Positions 1 through 8,625 are shown, counted from the first letter of the stretch. The stretch is 45,108 nucleotides of DNA from an uncultured Alphaproteobacteria bacterium (GCA_902577905.1 CACHAQ010000010.1:1-45108); one strand, 5' to 3'. Program-made: numbers and translations. Notes: a model not told the origin generated them from the letters alone.

Positions 1-398
1 CAATAGGAATTTATTTTTTTAACGAGAAATACTTTGTTTTTGATGAAAATGGAAAAATTATAGATCAAATTAACATTAGAGATTTCGCTCATCAGTCATT
101 ATTAATTTTTAAGGGCAATTCTTCAAACTTAGAAGCTAACTCACTAATTAATTTTTTAAAAAATAATGATTTTGAAAAAAAATATCAAATAGAGAGTTTG
201 GAATTTATTAATAAAAGAAGATGGGATATAAATTTATATAGCAATGTGAAGTTAATGCTTTCAGAAGAAGATCCAAATAGATCTATTCAGAATTTTATTA
301 TGATACAAAATAAACTTAGCGAAACAGATATTAATAATATAAAAACATATGATTTAAGAAATCTAAAAAAAACAATCTTAATTAATTTAAATGATTAA
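1..398 (+). CDS. ftsQ: FtsQ, C-terminal part (gene cut by window start)
   Basis: The open frame enters from the left edge with its first full codon at base 3 and runs about 131 codons to a stop at 396-398. FtsQ is a bitopic divisome protein whose periplasmic part links early and late division proteins. The visible piece has the usual FtsQ end: a beta-rich stretch, the pattern RRWDINLYSNVKLML, then a helix-rich tail. The N-terminal cytoplasmic segment, membrane helix and POTRA domain lie outside the window. It overlaps ftsA by 8 bases, as expected in the division cluster. The identity rests on that short pattern and on the ftsA-ftsZ-lpxC context, because the sequence is diverged. Confidence 0.85.
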   Translation, partial: IGIYFFNEKYFVFDENGKIIDQINIRDFAHQSLLIFKGNSSNLEANSLINFLKNNDFEKKYQIESLEFINKRRWDINLYSNVKLMLSEEDPNRSIQNFIMIQNKLSETDINNIKTYDLRNLKKTILINLND

Positions 399-1611
399 AG
401 CTGGTCTAGATATTGGTAATTCAAAAATATCATGTGTCATTGCTGACTATAAGAATACAGATAATATTAATATACTATCCATTGCTAGTGTTCCTAATAA
501 TAATATTAAAAAAAATATTATTTTAAATTTTGAAAATTTACATGACCAAATTAAATCTTTAGTTATAGATGCTGAAAAACAATCTCAAACAAAATTAAAT
601 TCTATAAATCTTAATCTATCTTTACTGAATTCTAATTCTCATTATTACGACTCAGCAATAGAATTAAAAAATGAGAAAATTTCAGAATTACATCTTAAAA
701 AAATTATTAATCAATCAGAATATTTTAATAATCATCGTGAACAATTTGAAATATTTAATAATATAACTTCATATGATATTGATAATAACCTTTATTTTAA
801 TGCTCCAATAGGAAATTACTCAGATAATATAAAAATTAACTTTTATAAAATAAATATTCAAAAAAAATATACTGATAATATTTCCAGTGTTATCAAAAAA
901 TTAAAACTTAATATTGATAATTATATTCCTTCTCCTTTATCTTCTTCTTTATCATCACTAACAAAAGATGAAAAAGAACTTGGAACTATTTGTATTGATT
1001 TAGGTCATTCAACATCTTCTATATCAGTTTTTGAAAATAACAAATTTGTATATGGAGATGCAATAGGTGTTGGCAGTAATAATGTTACATTAGATATTGC
1101 TAGAGGTTTATCTACTAATATTTCCAGTGCTGAAAGATTAAAAACTTTATACGGTTCTCTAGTTTCATCGCCTAGTGATGATCATGAAATAATAGAAATT
1201 CCAATAATTTCAGGTGATAAAAATTCATTTAAACAGATAACAAGATCAAGCTTAAATTCTATTATTAGACCTCGTATTGAAGAAACTTTAGAGATGATAT
1301 GGCAAAAAATTAAAGACAATAATTTAAACAATAAAAAATTAAATAATGTAGTTCTTACCGGCGGTGGGGCAATGATGGACAATATTGAAAAATATGTAGA
1401 AACAATTTTTGCAAGTGGTGTGAGAGTATCAAGTCCCTTAGAACAATTAAATTTGGATAATAATTTTAAAAAACCCAATTTTTGTGACATTATTGGATCT
1501 ATCTTGTATGACCAAGATTTATTTAAAATTGATTTTTTAACAAATCAATCAAAAAATTCAAAAAATCGAGGAATATCGGGCTTTTTTTCTTGGCTTGATC
1601 AGTATATTTAG
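391..1611 (+). CDS. ftsA: Cell division protein FtsA
   Basis: This is an actin-like ATPase that tethers FtsZ to the inner membrane and recruits later division proteins. Seen in the 406-residue product: the first phosphate-binding loop GLDIGNSK near residue 5, the second actin-type loop CIDLGHSTSS near residue 205, the adenosine motif VLTGGGAMM near residue 325, and a C-terminal GFFSWLDQYI that fits the amphipathic membrane-targeting helix. Length is normal for the family. The ATG lies inside the end of ftsQ, so translation is probably coupled. The middle (about residues 80-170, the 1C region) is rich in Asn, Ile and Lys and diverged, in keeping with the AT bias of the genome. Confidence 0.95.
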   Translation: MIKAGLDIGNSKISCVIADYKNTDNINILSIASVPNNNIKKNIILNFENLHDQIKSLVIDAEKQSQTKLNSINLNLSLLNSNSHYYDSAIELKNEKISELHLKKIINQSEYFNNHREQFEIFNNITSYDIDNNLYFNAPIGNYSDNIKINFYKINIQKKYTDNISSVIKKLKLNIDNYIPSPLSSSLSSLTKDEKELGTICIDLGHSTSSISVFENNKFVYGDAIGVGSNNVTLDIARGLSTNISSAERLKTLYGSLVSSPSDDHEIIEIPIISGDKNSFKQITRSSLNSIIRPRIEETLEMIWQKIKDNNLNNKKLNNVVLTGGGAMMDNIEKYVETIFASGVRVSSPLEQLNLDNNFKKPNFCDIIGSILYDQDLFKIDFLTNQSKNSKNRGISGFFSWLDQYI

Positions 1612-1639
1612 ATAATACTATATGTAGTAAATTATATTG

Positions 1640-1660
1640 ACGATTTCGGACATAAATCGT
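1640..1660 (+). promoter_or_regulatory. Hairpin in the ftsA-ftsZ gap
   Basis: ACGATTT at 1640-1646 pairs perfectly with AAATCGT at 1654-1660 around a 7-base loop. It sits about 30 bases before the ftsZ start and has no T-run, so it is not a standard terminator. It could be a protein-binding inverted repeat or an mRNA structure affecting ftsZ expression. No function can be assigned from sequence alone. Confidence 0.35.
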
Positions 1661-1679
1661 TAAAAACTATTAAAACGGC

Positions 1680-1683
1680 GGAG
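1680..1683 (+). promoter_or_regulatory. Ribosome binding site of ftsZ
   Basis: GGAG lies 6 bases before the ATG at 1690. It is one of few good Shine-Dalgarno sites in the window; most other starts are overlapped by the previous gene or follow a -10 box directly. It supports the chosen ftsZ start. Confidence 0.6.
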
Positions 1684-1689
1684 ATTACA

Positions 1690-3339
1690 ATGACTATCAA
1701 TATTTCAATACAAGATGTAGCGCAAAACTTACATCCCAAAATAACAGTTTTGGGAGTAGGTGGATCTGGCGGAAATGCAGTTAACAACATGATTAATGCT
1801 AATTTAGAAGGTGTAGATTTTTTAATAGCTAATACAGATGCACAAGCTTTACAAATTTCAAGTTGTCCAAATAAAATTCAATTAGGATTAAACAGCACCA
1901 AAGGTTTGGGTGCAGGAATGAGACCTGATATTGGAAGACAGGCAGCAGAAGAAGCAATTCAAGATCTAAGTGAAAAGTTTGAAGGTAGTCATATGCTTTT
2001 TATAGCAGCTGGAATGGGTGGTGGTACTGGCACAGGAGCTGCACCAGTAATTGCAAAACTGGCAAGAGAAAAAGGAATACTAACTGTTGGTGTAGTAACT
2101 AAACCTTTTCATTTCGAGGGCTCTCAAAGAATGAAGTTAGCTGAGAAAGGTATAGAAGAATTGCAACAGTATGTTGATACATTGCTAACAATACCAAATC
2201 AAAATTTATTTAGAATTGCCAATGAAAAAACTACTTTTTCTGATGCTTTTAAAATGGCAGATGATGTTTTGTATGCAGGTGTCAGAGGTGTAACTGATCT
2301 TATGGTTCAGCCTGGAATGATTAATTTAGATTTCTCAGATATCAAAACGGTAATGTCTGAAATGGGTAAAGCTATGATGGGTACTGGTGAAGCACAAGGC
2401 GAAGGTAGGGCAATTGCAGCTGCTGAAGCAGCTATTGCAAACCCATTAATTGATGACGTGTCCTTAAAAGGCGCAAAAGGTCTAATAATTAATATTACTG
2501 GTGGTAAAGACATTACATTGTATGAAGTTGATGAAGCTGCAAACAGAATCAAACAAGAAGTTGATGAAGAAGCAAATATTATTTACGGCACTACTTGTGA
2601 CGATAGACTTGAAGGTGTTGTTAGAGTTAGCATTGTTGCCACAGGCATTGATGCAAACAATAATATATCAGCTAAACCAATAGCGAGCTTTGCCCCAATA
2701 AATATAAATAATGATATTTATAAACAAGATATAGAAAAATCTGAGTTATTGTCTGAAAGTACTATTTTGCACGAAAATGTCTCACAAGATAAAGGAATTT
2801 TAGATGAAGAGATTAATGAGTTAGCAAATGAAGGAATGCTCAATAATCAAAATTTTGATAACATTAATGAAGATGAGCAAACAAATATTAACCAATTAGA
2901 AACTTCAAGTTTAGAAGAAAATATTGATGATAAAGCATTTTTTCAAAACGAGTCTTCAGAAACTTTAAATCAAATTGAAACTGATAATACCCCTGAGGAA
3001 ATATCAAGCTCATCTTTGGATACAGATAAACCAAATGAAGCAAGTGTAAGAAGGTTAAGTTTATTTGATACTCTTACTACTGAAAATAAATCTGAAGATG
3101 TAGCTGCAGAAAATAATATTCTTTTAAAGACTGAACCCGTTTTTGCCTCCTCAGAGGAAAAGATTGAAGAAAATGACTCTAAGGATAACAATTCTGAAGA
3201 TGATAATTCAAGTATCATTGAAAAAGAGGAATTCAGTGCTGAAGAAAGTGAAACTTCTGAAATAGATGACGAGTTTAATCAGGAAACAGAAGAAGAACTT
3301 TTGGATATACCAACTTTCCTTAGAAGACAGGCTAATTAG
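1690..3339 (+). CDS. ftsZ: Cell division GTPase FtsZ
   Basis: This is the tubulin-like GTPase that polymerises into the Z ring. Seen in the 549-residue product: the N-terminal core with [13 protein letters not shown], the tubulin signature [10 protein letters not shown] near residue 115, the T7-loop region [11 protein letters not shown] near residue 185, and a conserved C-terminal domain ending near residue 325. A long, acidic, Asn/Ser/Glu-rich linker of about 200 residues follows, then the terminal peptide [11 protein letters not shown], the docking motif for FtsA and other partners. E. coli FtsZ is 383 residues; the extra length is all linker, as in many alphaproteobacteria. A strong terminator hairpin lies about 70 bases downstream. 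Confidence 0.98.
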   Translation: MTINISIQDVAQNLHPKITVLGVGGSGGNAVNNMINANLEGVDFLIANTDAQALQISSCPNKIQLGLNSTKGLGAGMRPDIGRQAAEEAIQDLSEKFEGSHMLFIAAGMGGGTGTGAAPVIAKLAREKGILTVGVVTKPFHFEGSQRMKLAEKGIEELQQYVDTLLTIPNQNLFRIANEKTTFSDAFKMADDVLYAGVRGVTDLMVQPGMINLDFSDIKTVMSEMGKAMMGTGEAQGEGRAIAAAEAAIANPLIDDVSLKGAKGLIINITGGKDITLYEVDEAANRIKQEVDEEANIIYGTTCDDRLEGVVRVSIVATGIDANNNISAKPIASFAPININNDIYKQDIEKSELLSESTILHENVSQDKGILDEEINELANEGMLNNQNFDNINEDEQTNINQLETSSLEENIDDKAFFQNESSETLNQIETDNTPEEISSSSLDTDKPNEASVRRLSLFDTLTTENKSEDVAAENNILLKTEPVFASSEEKIEENDSKDNNSEDDNSSIIEKEEFSAEESETSEIDDEFNQETEEELLDIPTFLRRQAN

Positions 3340-3408
3340 TAAATAAACTATTATCTGCAATATTTTGAAATATTAGGTTAGTTGTTAAGAGCGTCAAAAA
3401 TATGTAAT

Positions 3409-3437
3409 AAAAAAGTGTTGAAATCAGCACTTTTTTT
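3409..3437 (+). terminator. Intrinsic terminator after ftsZ, abutting lpxC
   Basis: A stem of about 12 pairs (AAAAAAGTGTTG against the bases at 3425-3436, one G-T pair) has a very tight loop and a run of seven T. It fits a rho-independent terminator for the ftsQAZ transcript. The T-run ends only 3 bases before the lpxC ATG at 3441, so it also occupies the place where lpxC would have its ribosome binding site. Confidence 0.8.
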
Positions 3438-3440
3438 AAA

Positions 3441-4313
3441 ATGATAGACGTAACAAATAATTCTAAAAATCAACAAACAATAGCTGAACCAGTATCAATT
3501 AATGGAATAGGATTACATACAGGAATAGATGTAAGCATGAAATTATATCCTGCTGAAGCTGATTATGGAATAAAGTTTATCCGAAAGGATCTAAATAAAA
3601 ACAATATAATTGAGGCTATATGGTCAAATGTAACTAATACAAAATTAAGCACAACTATAAGTAATCAAAATGGTGCAAGTGTCTCGACAATTGAGCATTT
3701 GATGAGTGCTTTATCTGGGCTGCATATAGATAATATCAAAATTGAAATTGATGGACCAGAAGTCCCAATAATGGATGGAAGTTCAATTAAGTTTGTTGAT
3801 CTTATTGATAAAACTTCCATTCAAAGTTTAAATAAAAGAAGAAAAATTTTAAAAGTTAAAAAAAATATTAAAGTAGAAAATAATGACTCATCTGTAGAAT
3901 TAAAACCTAATAATCAATTTTCAATTGATTTTGAAATTGATTTTCCTAGTAAATTTGTCAGCAAACAAAGCTGTCAACTACAACTTGTAAACGGAAACTA
4001 TAAAACTGATATTGCATCAGCACGCACTTTTGGATTTGAAAGAGATGTCGATATGCTTAGATCAAATGGTTTAGCACTAGGCGGCTCCCTAGATAACGCA
4101 GTTGTTGTTGGAGAAAGTAAAATACTTAATTCAGATGGATTGCGCTTTAAAGATGAGTTTGTAAGACATAAAATTCTTGATTCTATTGGAGATTTGTATT
4201 TAGCTGGAGCCCCAATTCATGGATATTTTTTAGGTAACAAATCAGGTCATCATTTAAATAACTTATTATTAAGGTCTTTATTTGCTAATAAAGATAACTA
4301 CGAATTTATTTAG
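3441..4313 (+). CDS. lpxC: UDP-3-O-acyl-N-acetylglucosamine deacetylase LpxC
   Basis: This zinc enzyme carries out the committed step of lipid A synthesis. Seen: GIGLHTG near residue 22, TIEHLMSALSGLHIDN near residue 82 (first zinc His), RHKILDSIGDLYLAG near residue 234 (second zinc His and Asp), and GHHLNNLLLRSL near the end (catalytic His). At 290 residues it is slightly shorter than the E. coli enzyme (305). The ATG is the only plausible start, giving about seven more residues before GLHTG than in E. coli. No Shine-Dalgarno is possible because a terminator-like hairpin ends just upstream. The stop codon directly abuts that of the convergent fumC. Confidence 0.96.
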   Translation: MIDVTNNSKNQQTIAEPVSINGIGLHTGIDVSMKLYPAEADYGIKFIRKDLNKNNIIEAIWSNVTNTKLSTTISNQNGASVSTIEHLMSALSGLHIDNIKIEIDGPEVPIMDGSSIKFVDLIDKTSIQSLNKRRKILKVKKNIKVENNDSSVELKPNNQFSIDFEIDFPSKFVSKQSCQLQLVNGNYKTDIASARTFGFERDVDMLRSNGLALGGSLDNAVVVGESKILNSDGLRFKDEFVRHKILDSIGDLYLAGAPIHGYFLGNKSGHHLNNLLLRSLFANKDNYEFI

Positions 4314-5699
4314 TTAAATCATTTTCTTTGGATCAACTATCTTATCAAATTCCTTTTCAGAAATTAATTTTAATTTTAATGCCGCTTCTTTAAGTGTCAA
4401 ATTTTCATCAAATGCTTTTTTAGCAATTTTTGCTGCATTATCATATCCAATACTTTTATTTAAAGCAGTTACGAGCATTAAAGAATTATTTAAATGATTA
4501 TCAATCATTATTTTATTTGCCTTTATTCCTTTTAAACAATTTTTATTAAAACTTTTTATTCCATCGCTAATAAGATTAATAGATTGAATTATATTTAAGG
4601 CAATAACTGGTTTATACGCATTTAATTGAAAGTGACCATTTGAACCTGCAATATCTACAGTAGTACTATTTCCAATTATTTGAACGCAGACCATACTTAA
4701 TGCTTCAATTTGAGTTGGATTTATTTTTCCTGGCATTATTGATGATCCTGGTTCATTTGCAGGTAATATCAATTCTCCTAAACCGGATCTAGGACCAGAT
4801 GCCAAAAATCTAATGTCATTTATTATTTTTAATAATGAAATTGATAAAGTTTTTAAAGAATTTGAAAAATTAATTAGTGGATCATGAGAAGCTAAAGACT
4901 CAAATTTATTTTGAGATGGTTTATAATTATCTCTAGTAAGTTTATTCAAATATTTACAAAACACTTTATCAAATTTTTCTGGCGCATTAATTCCAGAACC
5001 TACAGCGGTCCCACCTTGAGCAAGATATTTTAATTCTGATTTTGAAACTTCTATTCTTTCTAAACATGCTTGTAATTGAGTACAAAACGCAGAAAACTCA
5101 TTACCTAAAGTAATTGGTGTTGCATCTTGAGTATGAGTTCTTCCTATTTTAATTATATTTTGAAATTTTTTTTTCTTTTTTTGAAATTCTTTTATTAAAT
5201 CTTTTAGATTTGGAATCAAATCTTTTATTGATAATTCATTTATTGCAACATGCATTATAGTTGGAAAGGTATCATTTGATGATTGAGATAAATTTACATG
5301 ATCATTTGGGTGAATAGGTTTTTTACTTCCAATTCTTCCTTTTAATTTTTTGATTATATGATTACTTATTACTTCATTTGCATTCATATTAGTTTGAGTT
5401 CCAGACCCAGTTTGCCATACTGATAATGGAAACTCATCAATGAGTTTTAGATTAATAATATCATCGCAGGCTTTAGATATTAATGATCCCAATTTTTTAT
5501 CTATAACACCCAGTTCTATATTAGCTTCTGCAGCTGCTTTTTTTTGTTGCCCTAATGCGATAATCAATTCTGATGGTATTTTTTCACTACCAATTTTAAA
5601 ATTTTCTAATGATCTTTGAGTTTGCGCACCCCAAAGTTTATTTTGATCAATTATTTTTGAACCTAAACTATCAAATTCTATTCTTTTTTTATTAGCCAT
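4314..5699 (-). CDS. fumC: Class II fumarate hydratase
   Basis: FumC interconverts fumarate and malate in the TCA cycle as an iron-free tetramer. Seen in 461 residues: GSGTQTNMNANEV near residue 97, HPNDHVNLSQSSNDTFPT near residue 128, GRTHTQDATPITLGNEF near residue 186 (catalytic-site His), and the family signature GSSIMPGKINPTQ near residue 318. Length matches the family (E. coli FumC 467). It is divergent from gpmA with only 32 bases between start codons, and its stop directly adjoins the lpxC stop with no terminator between. Aspartase and argininosuccinate lyase share the fold, but the signature and full-length pattern favour fumarase. Confidence 0.96.
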   Translation of the reverse strand: MANKKRIEFDSLGSKIIDQNKLWGAQTQRSLENFKIGSEKIPSELIIALGQQKKAAAEANIELGVIDKKLGSLISKACDDIINLKLIDEFPLSVWQTGSGTQTNMNANEVISNHIIKKLKGRIGSKKPIHPNDHVNLSQSSNDTFPTIMHVAINELSIKDLIPNLKDLIKEFQKKKKKFQNIIKIGRTHTQDATPITLGNEFSAFCTQLQACLERIEVSKSELKYLAQGGTAVGSGINAPEKFDKVFCKYLNKLTRDNYKPSQNKFESLASHDPLINFSNSLKTLSISLLKIINDIRFLASGPRSGLGELILPANEPGSSIMPGKINPTQIEALSMVCVQIIGNSTTVDIAGSNGHFQLNAYKPVIALNIIQSINLISDGIKSFNKNCLKGIKANKIMIDNHLNNSLMLVTALNKSIGYDNAAKIAKKAFDENLTLKEAALKLKLISEKEFDKIVDPKKMI

Positions 5700-5718
5700 T
5701 ATTTATTAACAAAACCTT

Positions 5719-5724
5719 TATAAC
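5719..5724 (+). promoter_or_regulatory. Likely -10 box of gpmA
   Basis: TATAAC lies 7 bases before the ATG at 5732, so transcription would begin at or next to the start codon. This is one of six or more such placements in the window (see the findings). No convincing -35 box was identified in the short divergent gap. Confidence 0.5.
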
Positions 5725-5731
5725 ATATTAT

Positions 5732-6370
5732 ATGAAACATATGAACAAACTTGTTTTACTAAGACATGGTCAAAGTCAATGGAATTTAGAAAATAGATTT
5801 ACTGGCTGGAAAGATGTTCCATTAACCGAAAAAGGTATTAATGAAGCTATTAATGCAGGACATTTATTAAAAAAACATAATATAAAAATTGATAAAGTTT
5901 TTAGTAGCGTCTTAGAAAGAGCAAATAAAACAGCAGAAATAGCTATAAAGGCATCAGATATAGAAAATTTACATAAAGATGGAAAACTTATATATGAAAA
6001 AGATCAAAAGCTGAATGAGAGAGATTATGGAGATTTAGTTGGTTTAAATAAGGCTGAAACTGCTGACAAATTTGGAAAAGAACAGGTACACATATGGAGA
6101 AGATCTTATGATATACCACCTCCAAACGGAGAAAGTCTTAAGGATGTAGTAGATCGAGTTTCTCCTTACTTTACTGAAAAAATTCAGCCCCATATTTTAA
6201 ATAAAAAAAATGTTTTAATTGCAGCACATGGTAATTCCTTAAGAGCAATTATAATTAAGGTTGGCATGTACAAACCTGAAGAAATATCCTCAATAGAGCT
6301 CCCTACTGGAAGTCCATTGTGTTTGGATTATGATAATGGTCAGCTAAAAAAATATTATTATTTAGATTAA
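5732..6370 (+). CDS. gpmA: 2,3-bisphosphoglycerate-dependent phosphoglycerate mutase
   Basis: GpmA interconverts 3- and 2-phosphoglycerate in glycolysis and gluconeogenesis. Seen: the phosphohistidine motif LLRHGQSQWN near residue 8, FTGWKDVPLTEKG, the acid residue in LNERDYGDL near residue 92, WRRSYDIPPPNGES near residue 118, and the second catalytic His in AAHGNS near residue 170. The 212-residue length fits the short alphaproteobacterial form (E. coli 250). A second ATG three codons in (5741) is possible, but the first is favoured by the -10 box 7 bases upstream. The 3' end overlaps the end of convergent sspB by 4 bases. Confidence 0.95.
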   Translation: MKHMNKLVLLRHGQSQWNLENRFTGWKDVPLTEKGINEAINAGHLLKKHNIKIDKVFSSVLERANKTAEIAIKASDIENLHKDGKLIYEKDQKLNERDYGDLVGLNKAETADKFGKEQVHIWRRSYDIPPPNGESLKDVVDRVSPYFTEKIQPHILNKKNVLIAAHGNSLRAIIIKVGMYKPEEISSIELPTGSPLCLDYDNGQLKKYYYLD

Positions 6371-6798
6371 TTTTTTTTAAAATTTGAAAAATTAATTACA
6401 TTATTTTTATTTGATTTTTTCTTTTCTATTTTTTTATTTACTTTTTTTTGAATTTTATTTTTTTGTAAAATTAATCCAAAATTAGCTGAGGGATCTGCAA
6501 AGGAGATAATTGAATTATAATCAATTTTTAAATTTGTTTTTATATCATTAAATGAAAGTGAAATAGAAAAGTTACTATTATTTACTTCAAGATCGTAATA
6601 TTCGTATTGTACTACAATAGTCATTTCCTCTGGATATTTTTGCCTTAACCAATTTGGTAGTTCAACATTTTGGTGATTAGTAAAAAATGTAATATATAAG
6701 TGATTATTATTTGATAATCCATTATCTCTAATATTAATTAGAATGTCCTTAAATACGTTTAACATATTTCTATCCAATATATTTTGATATTCAATCAT
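6367..6798 (-). CDS. sspB: Alpha-type SspB, ClpXP specificity factor
   Basis: SspB binds the ssrA degradation tag on proteins released by tmRNA and delivers them to ClpXP. Seen in 143 residues: a helix-rich N-terminus, then HLYITFFTNHQNVELPNWL, KYPEEMTIVVQYEYYDLEV and a C-terminal SFADPSANFGL. These match the pattern typical of the alphaproteobacterial SspB family, with its beta-sandwich peptide-binding core. The Lys/Asn-rich tail (from about residue 115) would be the flexible arm that docks on ClpX. It overlaps the upstream small gene by 4 bases, so the two are probably co-transcribed. The tmRNA encoding its ligand is also in this window, at 14.4-14.6 kb. Confidence 0.9.
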   Translation of the reverse strand: MIEYQNILDRNMLNVFKDILINIRDNGLSNNNHLYITFFTNHQNVELPNWLRQKYPEEMTIVVQYEYYDLEVNNSNFSISLSFNDIKTNLKIDYNSIISFADPSANFGLILQKNKIQKKVNKKIEKKKSNKNNVINFSNFKKN

Positions 6799-7202
6799 TT
6801 TAAATTTTCTACGTAAGCTATAAAATTATTTATTTTTACAAACTTACACAAACCGATTGGAAACATTTCTCTAGTTGTAAATCCACCACCAGTCATTGTC
6901 CAAACATCAACTCTCAAAGAATTAAGTTCGATAGAATAAACTCTATTTCTGATACTATTTTCATTAGAGAATATGTTGATGTAAGACAGATCTAAATCTA
7001 CATCATAATAATACTCATCAATTGAAGTTATTTTGTTAAGATCAGTATTTATGATTTTTACTCTATTGGATGAAATAAATTCAAATCCCCATAATAAAGT
7101 AGGACAAAATAATTGATTATTAGAAAAGTCTTTTTTTGTAAAAGTCGCAGCTGAAGATGTATAAAAAATTAAAAAAATCAGAAAATACATATTTTTTTTC
7201 AT
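6795..7202 (-). CDS. Small exported protein of unknown function
   Basis: I do not recognise the family. The 135-residue product starts with a typical signal peptide: MKKN, a hydrophobic run of about ten residues, then a likely cleavage site after TSSAA. The mature part of about 115 residues looks beta-rich and contains LLWGFEFISSNRVKI, two cysteines (FCPTLL and GLCKF) that could pair in the periplasm, and the distinctive block DVWTMTGGGFTTREMF near residue 101. Its stop overlaps the sspB start by 4 bases, suggesting co-expression. A decayed copy of its 3' third lies at about 11065-11190. Confidence 0.75.
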   Translation of the reverse strand: MKKNMYFLIFLIFYTSSAATFTKKDFSNNQLFCPTLLWGFEFISSNRVKIINTDLNKITSIDEYYYDVDLDLSYINIFSNENSIRNRVYSIELNSLRVDVWTMTGGGFTTREMFPIGLCKFVKINNFIAYVENLK

Positions 7203-7343
7203 ATTTTAAATAGTGAGTTTGATATATCTCTCAATTATATTAATTATCATACTTAATTACAAATTGGAATTCCTTCTACATTTAATTATATTCATGTTAC
7301 CAATTTTTTCACTATTTTTTCTATCTTTATTTTTGATAACAAC

Positions 7344-8042
7344 CTACTTGTAAATTACTAATATTAAATTTGAAGTCAAAAAAAATAATTTATGTTTTAA
7401 AATTTTATATTTTTTTATATTCAATAATTCACATATTTTTTTTAATTCTTTTTTTGTTAATAGATTTAGATTTTCTTCTTTAGAATAAAAATCTAGTTTT
7501 ATAAATTTTAAAAATTCTCTATGTATTTTTTTTGGCAGCCAATGAATAAATGGTAAGACTGTGTGAAAATCTACAGGATAAAATCTGTTTGGAGTTTGTA
7601 TAAAAACACTTTCTTTTGCAATTCTATACATTTCTCTTACAAACAAAATTTGATCTTCAAATGAACCTACATGTTCAATAGTTGCATTCGAGTGTACTAT
7701 GTCAAAAGAATTATTTTTAAGCATAGTATTTTTGCCATCACCTATTATTACTTTTTCAATATTTTTATACTTTTTTTGTAAAATTGTACAATCTTGATTA
7801 GATAAACAGGTTACATTTGTATTATCTTTTATTTTTTCTAAAAAAGTATTCTGTTCTTTATCTATGGAAGGTGTACAACCAATATCAATGATACTTTTAT
7901 CTTTTGAATAATGATTATAAACAATAAATAATTCAAAAAAATTATTACGAGAATTTAAAATAATATTTTGGAATATTTTATAAAATTTTGATTTTTTAGT
8001 TTCAGAATAAGTTTCTTGTCGATGTTTTTTAATTGCTGACAT
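7344..8042 (-). CDS. Class I SAM-dependent methyltransferase
   Basis: This 232-residue protein has the order of a small-molecule methyltransferase of the Methyltransf_11 type. SIIDIGCTPS near residue 50 is a degenerate motif I, VTCLSNQD is the acidic end of strand 2, VIIGDGKNTMLKNNSFDIVHSNATIEHV near residues 94-122 holds motifs II and III, and SVFIQTPNRFYPVDFHTVLPF is the post-core strand. The C-terminal third (WLPKKIHREFLKF, Lys-rich) resembles methyltransferases from surface-polysaccharide clusters, so the substrate may be a sugar or lipid-linked intermediate; this is inference. It stands alone, 140 bases from its downstream neighbour. Confidence 0.8.
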   Translation of the reverse strand: MSAIKKHRQETYSETKKSKFYKIFQNIILNSRNNFFELFIVYNHYSKDKSIIDIGCTPSIDKEQNTFLEKIKDNTNVTCLSNQDCTILQKKYKNIEKVIIGDGKNTMLKNNSFDIVHSNATIEHVGSFEDQILFVREMYRIAKESVFIQTPNRFYPVDFHTVLPFIHWLPKKIHREFLKFIKLDFYSKEENLNLLTKKELKKICELLNIKKYKILKHKLFFLTSNLILVIYK

Positions 8043-8121
8043 AAATCAATCACTTAATTTGCTTTTTTTCTTTTTAAATAAATCTTTTAACTCAAAGAAA
8101 AATTATTATGATTTTTTATGA

Positions 8122-8487
8122 TTACTTTTTTAACTTTTGCCATTCAGTCATACCACCGATAATATTTTTAACATTTTTAATACCCATCTCTTTCATTGTT
8201 TTGGTCGATAAAGTTCCTTGTCCACCCACACCACAAAATACAATATATTCTTTGTCTGGATTTTCTTTGAAAAATTTATTTTCTAAAGGACTACCTTCTG
8301 CTAAATAAAATTCAAGAAAAGCTCTATCCAAATGAATTGCATTTCCTATTGTTCCTTTATTAAAACTTTCTTTATCCCTAACATCAATAAATTGTACATT
8401 TGGATCATTGAGCTTTTCTTTTGCTTCTGATACAGAAATATTTTCAATTTCATTTTTTACACTCATTAAATCTTCAAATTTTTTCAT
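8122..8487 (-). CDS. Rhodanese-domain sulfurtransferase
   Basis: A single rhodanese domain makes up the 121-residue protein. Seen: VQFIDVRDKESFNKGTIGNA near residue 31 (the CH2A-type region), then the catalytic loop VFCGVGGQGTLS near residue 83 with cysteine as the persulfide-forming residue, and IIGGMTEWQKL at the end. Such proteins move sulfur from thiosulfate or persulfides to acceptors such as cyanide, thioredoxin or biosynthetic enzymes. The specific role cannot be read from the sequence. The upstream side of its start abuts the first copy of the ssrA-linked repeat (from 8510), so the gene marks the left edge of the repeat-bearing region. Confidence 0.85.
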   Translation of the reverse strand: MKKFEDLMSVKNEIENISVSEAKEKLNDPNVQFIDVRDKESFNKGTIGNAIHLDRAFLEFYLAEGSPLENKFFKENPDKEYIVFCGVGGQGTLSTKTMKEMGIKNVKNIIGGMTEWQKLKK

Positions 8488-8509
8488 ATTTTACTTACCT
8501 CATTAATAT

Positions 8510-8591
8510 GGGTCGTTCTGCAGAACTACCTCTAAATCATTATTAACAGAAAATAATGACTTTTGGAAACTTCTTCATAGAAATTTCGTAT
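8510..8591 (+). repeat. ssrA-linked composite repeat, copy 1 (core plus right arm)
   Basis: The core GGGTCGTTCTGCAGAAC contains the perfect palindrome GTTCTGCAGAAC. It is followed by an inverted repeat (TCATTATT and AATAATGA around AACAGAA), then CTTTTGGAAACTTCTTC with octamer CTTCATAG at 8573 and a decayed octamer at 8584. Distances from the core (63, then 11 bases) equal those in copies 2 and 3. The third octamer is missing, where the promoter of the next gene begins. No left arm is visible. Confidence 0.8.
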
Positions 8592-8625
8592 TAAACTTTT
8601 TATCTTTTTTCATTAATTATGTTAT

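Noticed and set aside
8108-8308. Plus-strand frame opposite the rhodanese gene
   Set aside because: It is the antisense shadow of the rhodanese gene, which has clear domain motifs on the minus strand.
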